From: Opitutia bacterium
Lineage (GTDB): Bacteria > Verrucomicrobiota > Verrucomicrobiia > Opitutales > UBA953
Assembly: GCA_947377865.1 (NCBI GenBank)
Contig: CANCHK010000011.1
Location: 1-47,307, forward strand
DNA length: 47,307 nucleotides
Direction of reading: 5' to 3'
Shown here: piece after piece, positions 46,151 through 47,307 of the stretch
Numbering within the stretch: the stretch's first letter is position 1
How the letters are laid out: the number at the start of each line of letters is the position of its first letter
Translations under genes and position numbers: made by a program
The notes under the pieces: generated by a model
Told to the model about the DNA's origin: nothing
The model's database searches: none
The model's input: the letters and a program-made list of their open reading frames with translations, nothing else

Positions 46151-47307
46151 ATGGCATCCCTTAATCGTAAACTCCGCATGGGCATGGTCGGCGGCGGTCG
46201 CGGCGCCTTCATCGGCGGCGTCCACCGCATGGCCGCGGCCCTCGACGGCAAAATCGACCTCGTCGCCGGCGCGTTCTCCTCGGATCCCGAGAAGTCCCGC
46301 CTCTCTGGCCAGGACCTTTGCCTCGACCCCGCTCGCGTGTATGCTTCGTACGCCGAGATGGCCAAGGCCGAGGCCAAGCGCCCGCTTGGCGACCGCATCG
46401 ACTTCGTCTCGATCGTCGCACGCAATGACCTGCACTACCCCGTGGCCAAGGCTTTCCTTGAAGCCGGCATCCACGTGATTTGCGAGAAGCCCCTCGCGTT
46501 CTCTCTGGCCGAAGGCAAGAAGCTCCGCGCCATCGTGAAGAAGAGCGGCCTGGTCTTCGCGCTGCTGCATAACTACACTGGCTACCCGATGGTCAAGGAA
46601 GCCCGTGATTTCGTGGCCGCCGGCAAGCTCGGCAAGATCAACAAGGTCCTCGTCGAATACCCGCAGGGCTACGCCATCGGCGCCCTGCAGTCCGGCAAGA
46701 TCCAGAAGATTGCTAACTGGCGCATGGATCCGAACTGCTCGGGCGTCTCCAATTGCGTGGGCGACATCGGTACGCACGCCGAGAACCTCGTGCAGTACGT
46801 CACCGGCCTCGAGATCCAGGAGATCGCCGCCGACCTCAGCACCTACATCCCCGGCCGTCTGCTCGACGACGACGCCAATATGCTTGTCCGTTACAAGGGC
46901 GGCGCGAAGGGCGTCCTCCACGCCTCGCAGATCTCCACCGGCGACGAGAATAACCTCAACATCCGCGTCTACGGCACCTTGGCTTCGCTCGAGTGGCACC
47001 AGGAGCATCCGAATGAATTGATCGTGAAGTATCTCGACCAGCCCCGTCAGGTGCACCGTCGCGGCAACTCCTACAATGGAGCCGCCTGCAAGAAGTACAG
47101 CCGTACGCCTTTCGGTCACCCGGAAGCCTTCATCGAAGCCTTCGCGAATATCTATCGCGCGGCGTCCGAGGCCATCACCGACCGTCTCGAAGGCCGCAAG
47201 GCACCGAAGGAAGGTTACGACTTCCCGTCGATCGACGACGGCGTCACCGGCATGGCGTTCATCGAAGCCGCGGTGAAGTCTTCGAAGGGCAACGCCCGCT
47301 GGACCAA
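46151..47307 (+). CDS. Gfo/Idh/MocA family oxidoreductase (second copy, partial)
   Basis: About 385 residues are visible before the window edge and no stop codon is reached. The Rossmann region reads MGMVGGGRGAFIGGVHRMAA and the EKP motif is CEKPLAFSLAEGKKL. The C-terminal domain carries NCVGDIGTHAENLVQYVTGL with an Asp-x-x-x-His pair. It belongs to the longer group of family members, with GRLLDDDANMLVRYKGGAKG and a HASQISTGDENN stretch, resembling myo-inositol 2-dehydrogenase-like proteins of saccharide operons. It differs clearly from the first copy, so the two are distinct enzymes and not a recent duplication. Confidence 0.88.
   Translation, partial: MASLNRKLRMGMVGGGRGAFIGGVHRMAAALDGKIDLVAGAFSSDPEKSRLSGQDLCLDPARVYASYAEMAKAEAKRPLGDRIDFVSIVARNDLHYPVAKAFLEAGIHVICEKPLAFSLAEGKKLRAIVKKSGLVFALLHNYTGYPMVKEARDFVAAGKLGKINKVLVEYPQGYAIGALQSGKIQKIANWRMDPNCSGVSNCVGDIGTHAENLVQYVTGLEIQEIAADLSTYIPGRLLDDDANMLVRYKGGAKGVLHASQISTGDENNLNIRVYGTLASLEWHQEHPNELIVKYLDQPRQVHRRGNSYNGAACKKYSRTPFGHPEAFIEAFANIYRAASEAITDRLEGRKAPKEGYDFPSIDDGVTGMAFIEAAVKSSKGNARWT

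Noticed and set aside
46100-47119. 339-codon minus-strand frame at the right edge
   Set aside because: It is opposite two clear Gfo/Idh/MocA genes with intact Rossmann and EKP motifs.

Overview
The window is about 47.3 kb of GC-rich (roughly 60% by eye), densely coding chromosomal DNA with no mobile element, CRISPR array, tRNA or rRNA that I could find. The most likely source is a Verrucomicrobiota bacterium, probably Opitutales-like; Planctomycetota or Lentisphaerota are weaker alternatives. The argument rests on multiple 'planctomycete-type' cytochrome proteins (PSCyt1/DUF1549/DUF1553) paired with twin-arginine DUF1501 proteins, a sulfatase, DUF1080 and ThuA-like secreted proteins, several Gfo/Idh/MocA oxidoreductases, and start codons that mostly lack a Shine-Dalgarno sequence. 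This is inference from gene families; no phylogeny was run.

Layout. 1-1625 (minus): a ribosomal/tRNA-modification block, trmD-rplS, then a terminator and rpsP, which runs off the left edge. 1671-6790: two secreted alpha/beta hydrolases, a lone ABC ATPase, a phytoene-desaturase-like flavoprotein and an orphan protein. 7059-11530 (minus): a divergent membrane pyrophosphatase and an S9 prolyl-oligopeptidase-type peptidase. 11615-15955: a DUF1080 protein, a cupin, an SGNH hydrolase, a CxxCH protein and a sigma-70 factor with an altered region 2.4. 16234-22639 (plus): a compact four-gene operon (sulfatase, beta-propeller lactonase lipoprotein, PSCyt/DUF1553 protein, DUF1501 protein), facing a glycerate kinase. 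23888-35367 (plus): three tandem paralogous PSCyt1-DUF1549-DUF1553 proteins of 1057-1097 residues followed by one DUF1501 protein. 35481-40893: a small secreted protein of five exact-length 20-residue repeats, a ThuA-like protein, a coiled-coil protein ending in a NYN/PIN-like nuclease domain, a DMT transporter and panC. 41044-47307 (plus): xylA-xylB, then a TIM-barrel sugar isomerase and two Gfo/Idh/MocA oxidoreductases, the last cut by the right edge.

How it fits together. The organism looks like a polysaccharide and sugar specialist. Secreted hydrolases, a sulfatase-like enzyme, a lactonase and DUF1080/ThuA-type proteins would act outside the cytoplasm. The cytochrome/DUF1501 modules are probably a periplasmic machine of unknown biochemical role. 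Xylose isomerase, xylulokinase, glycerate kinase and the oxidoreductase/isomerase cluster would feed products into central metabolism.

The most unusual items are the triplicated cytochrome-type array with hypervariable Lys/Ala/Met-rich inserts, a sulfatase in which two expected active-site residues are replaced, the predicted coiled-coil/NYN nuclease, and the five-repeat DPFG protein.
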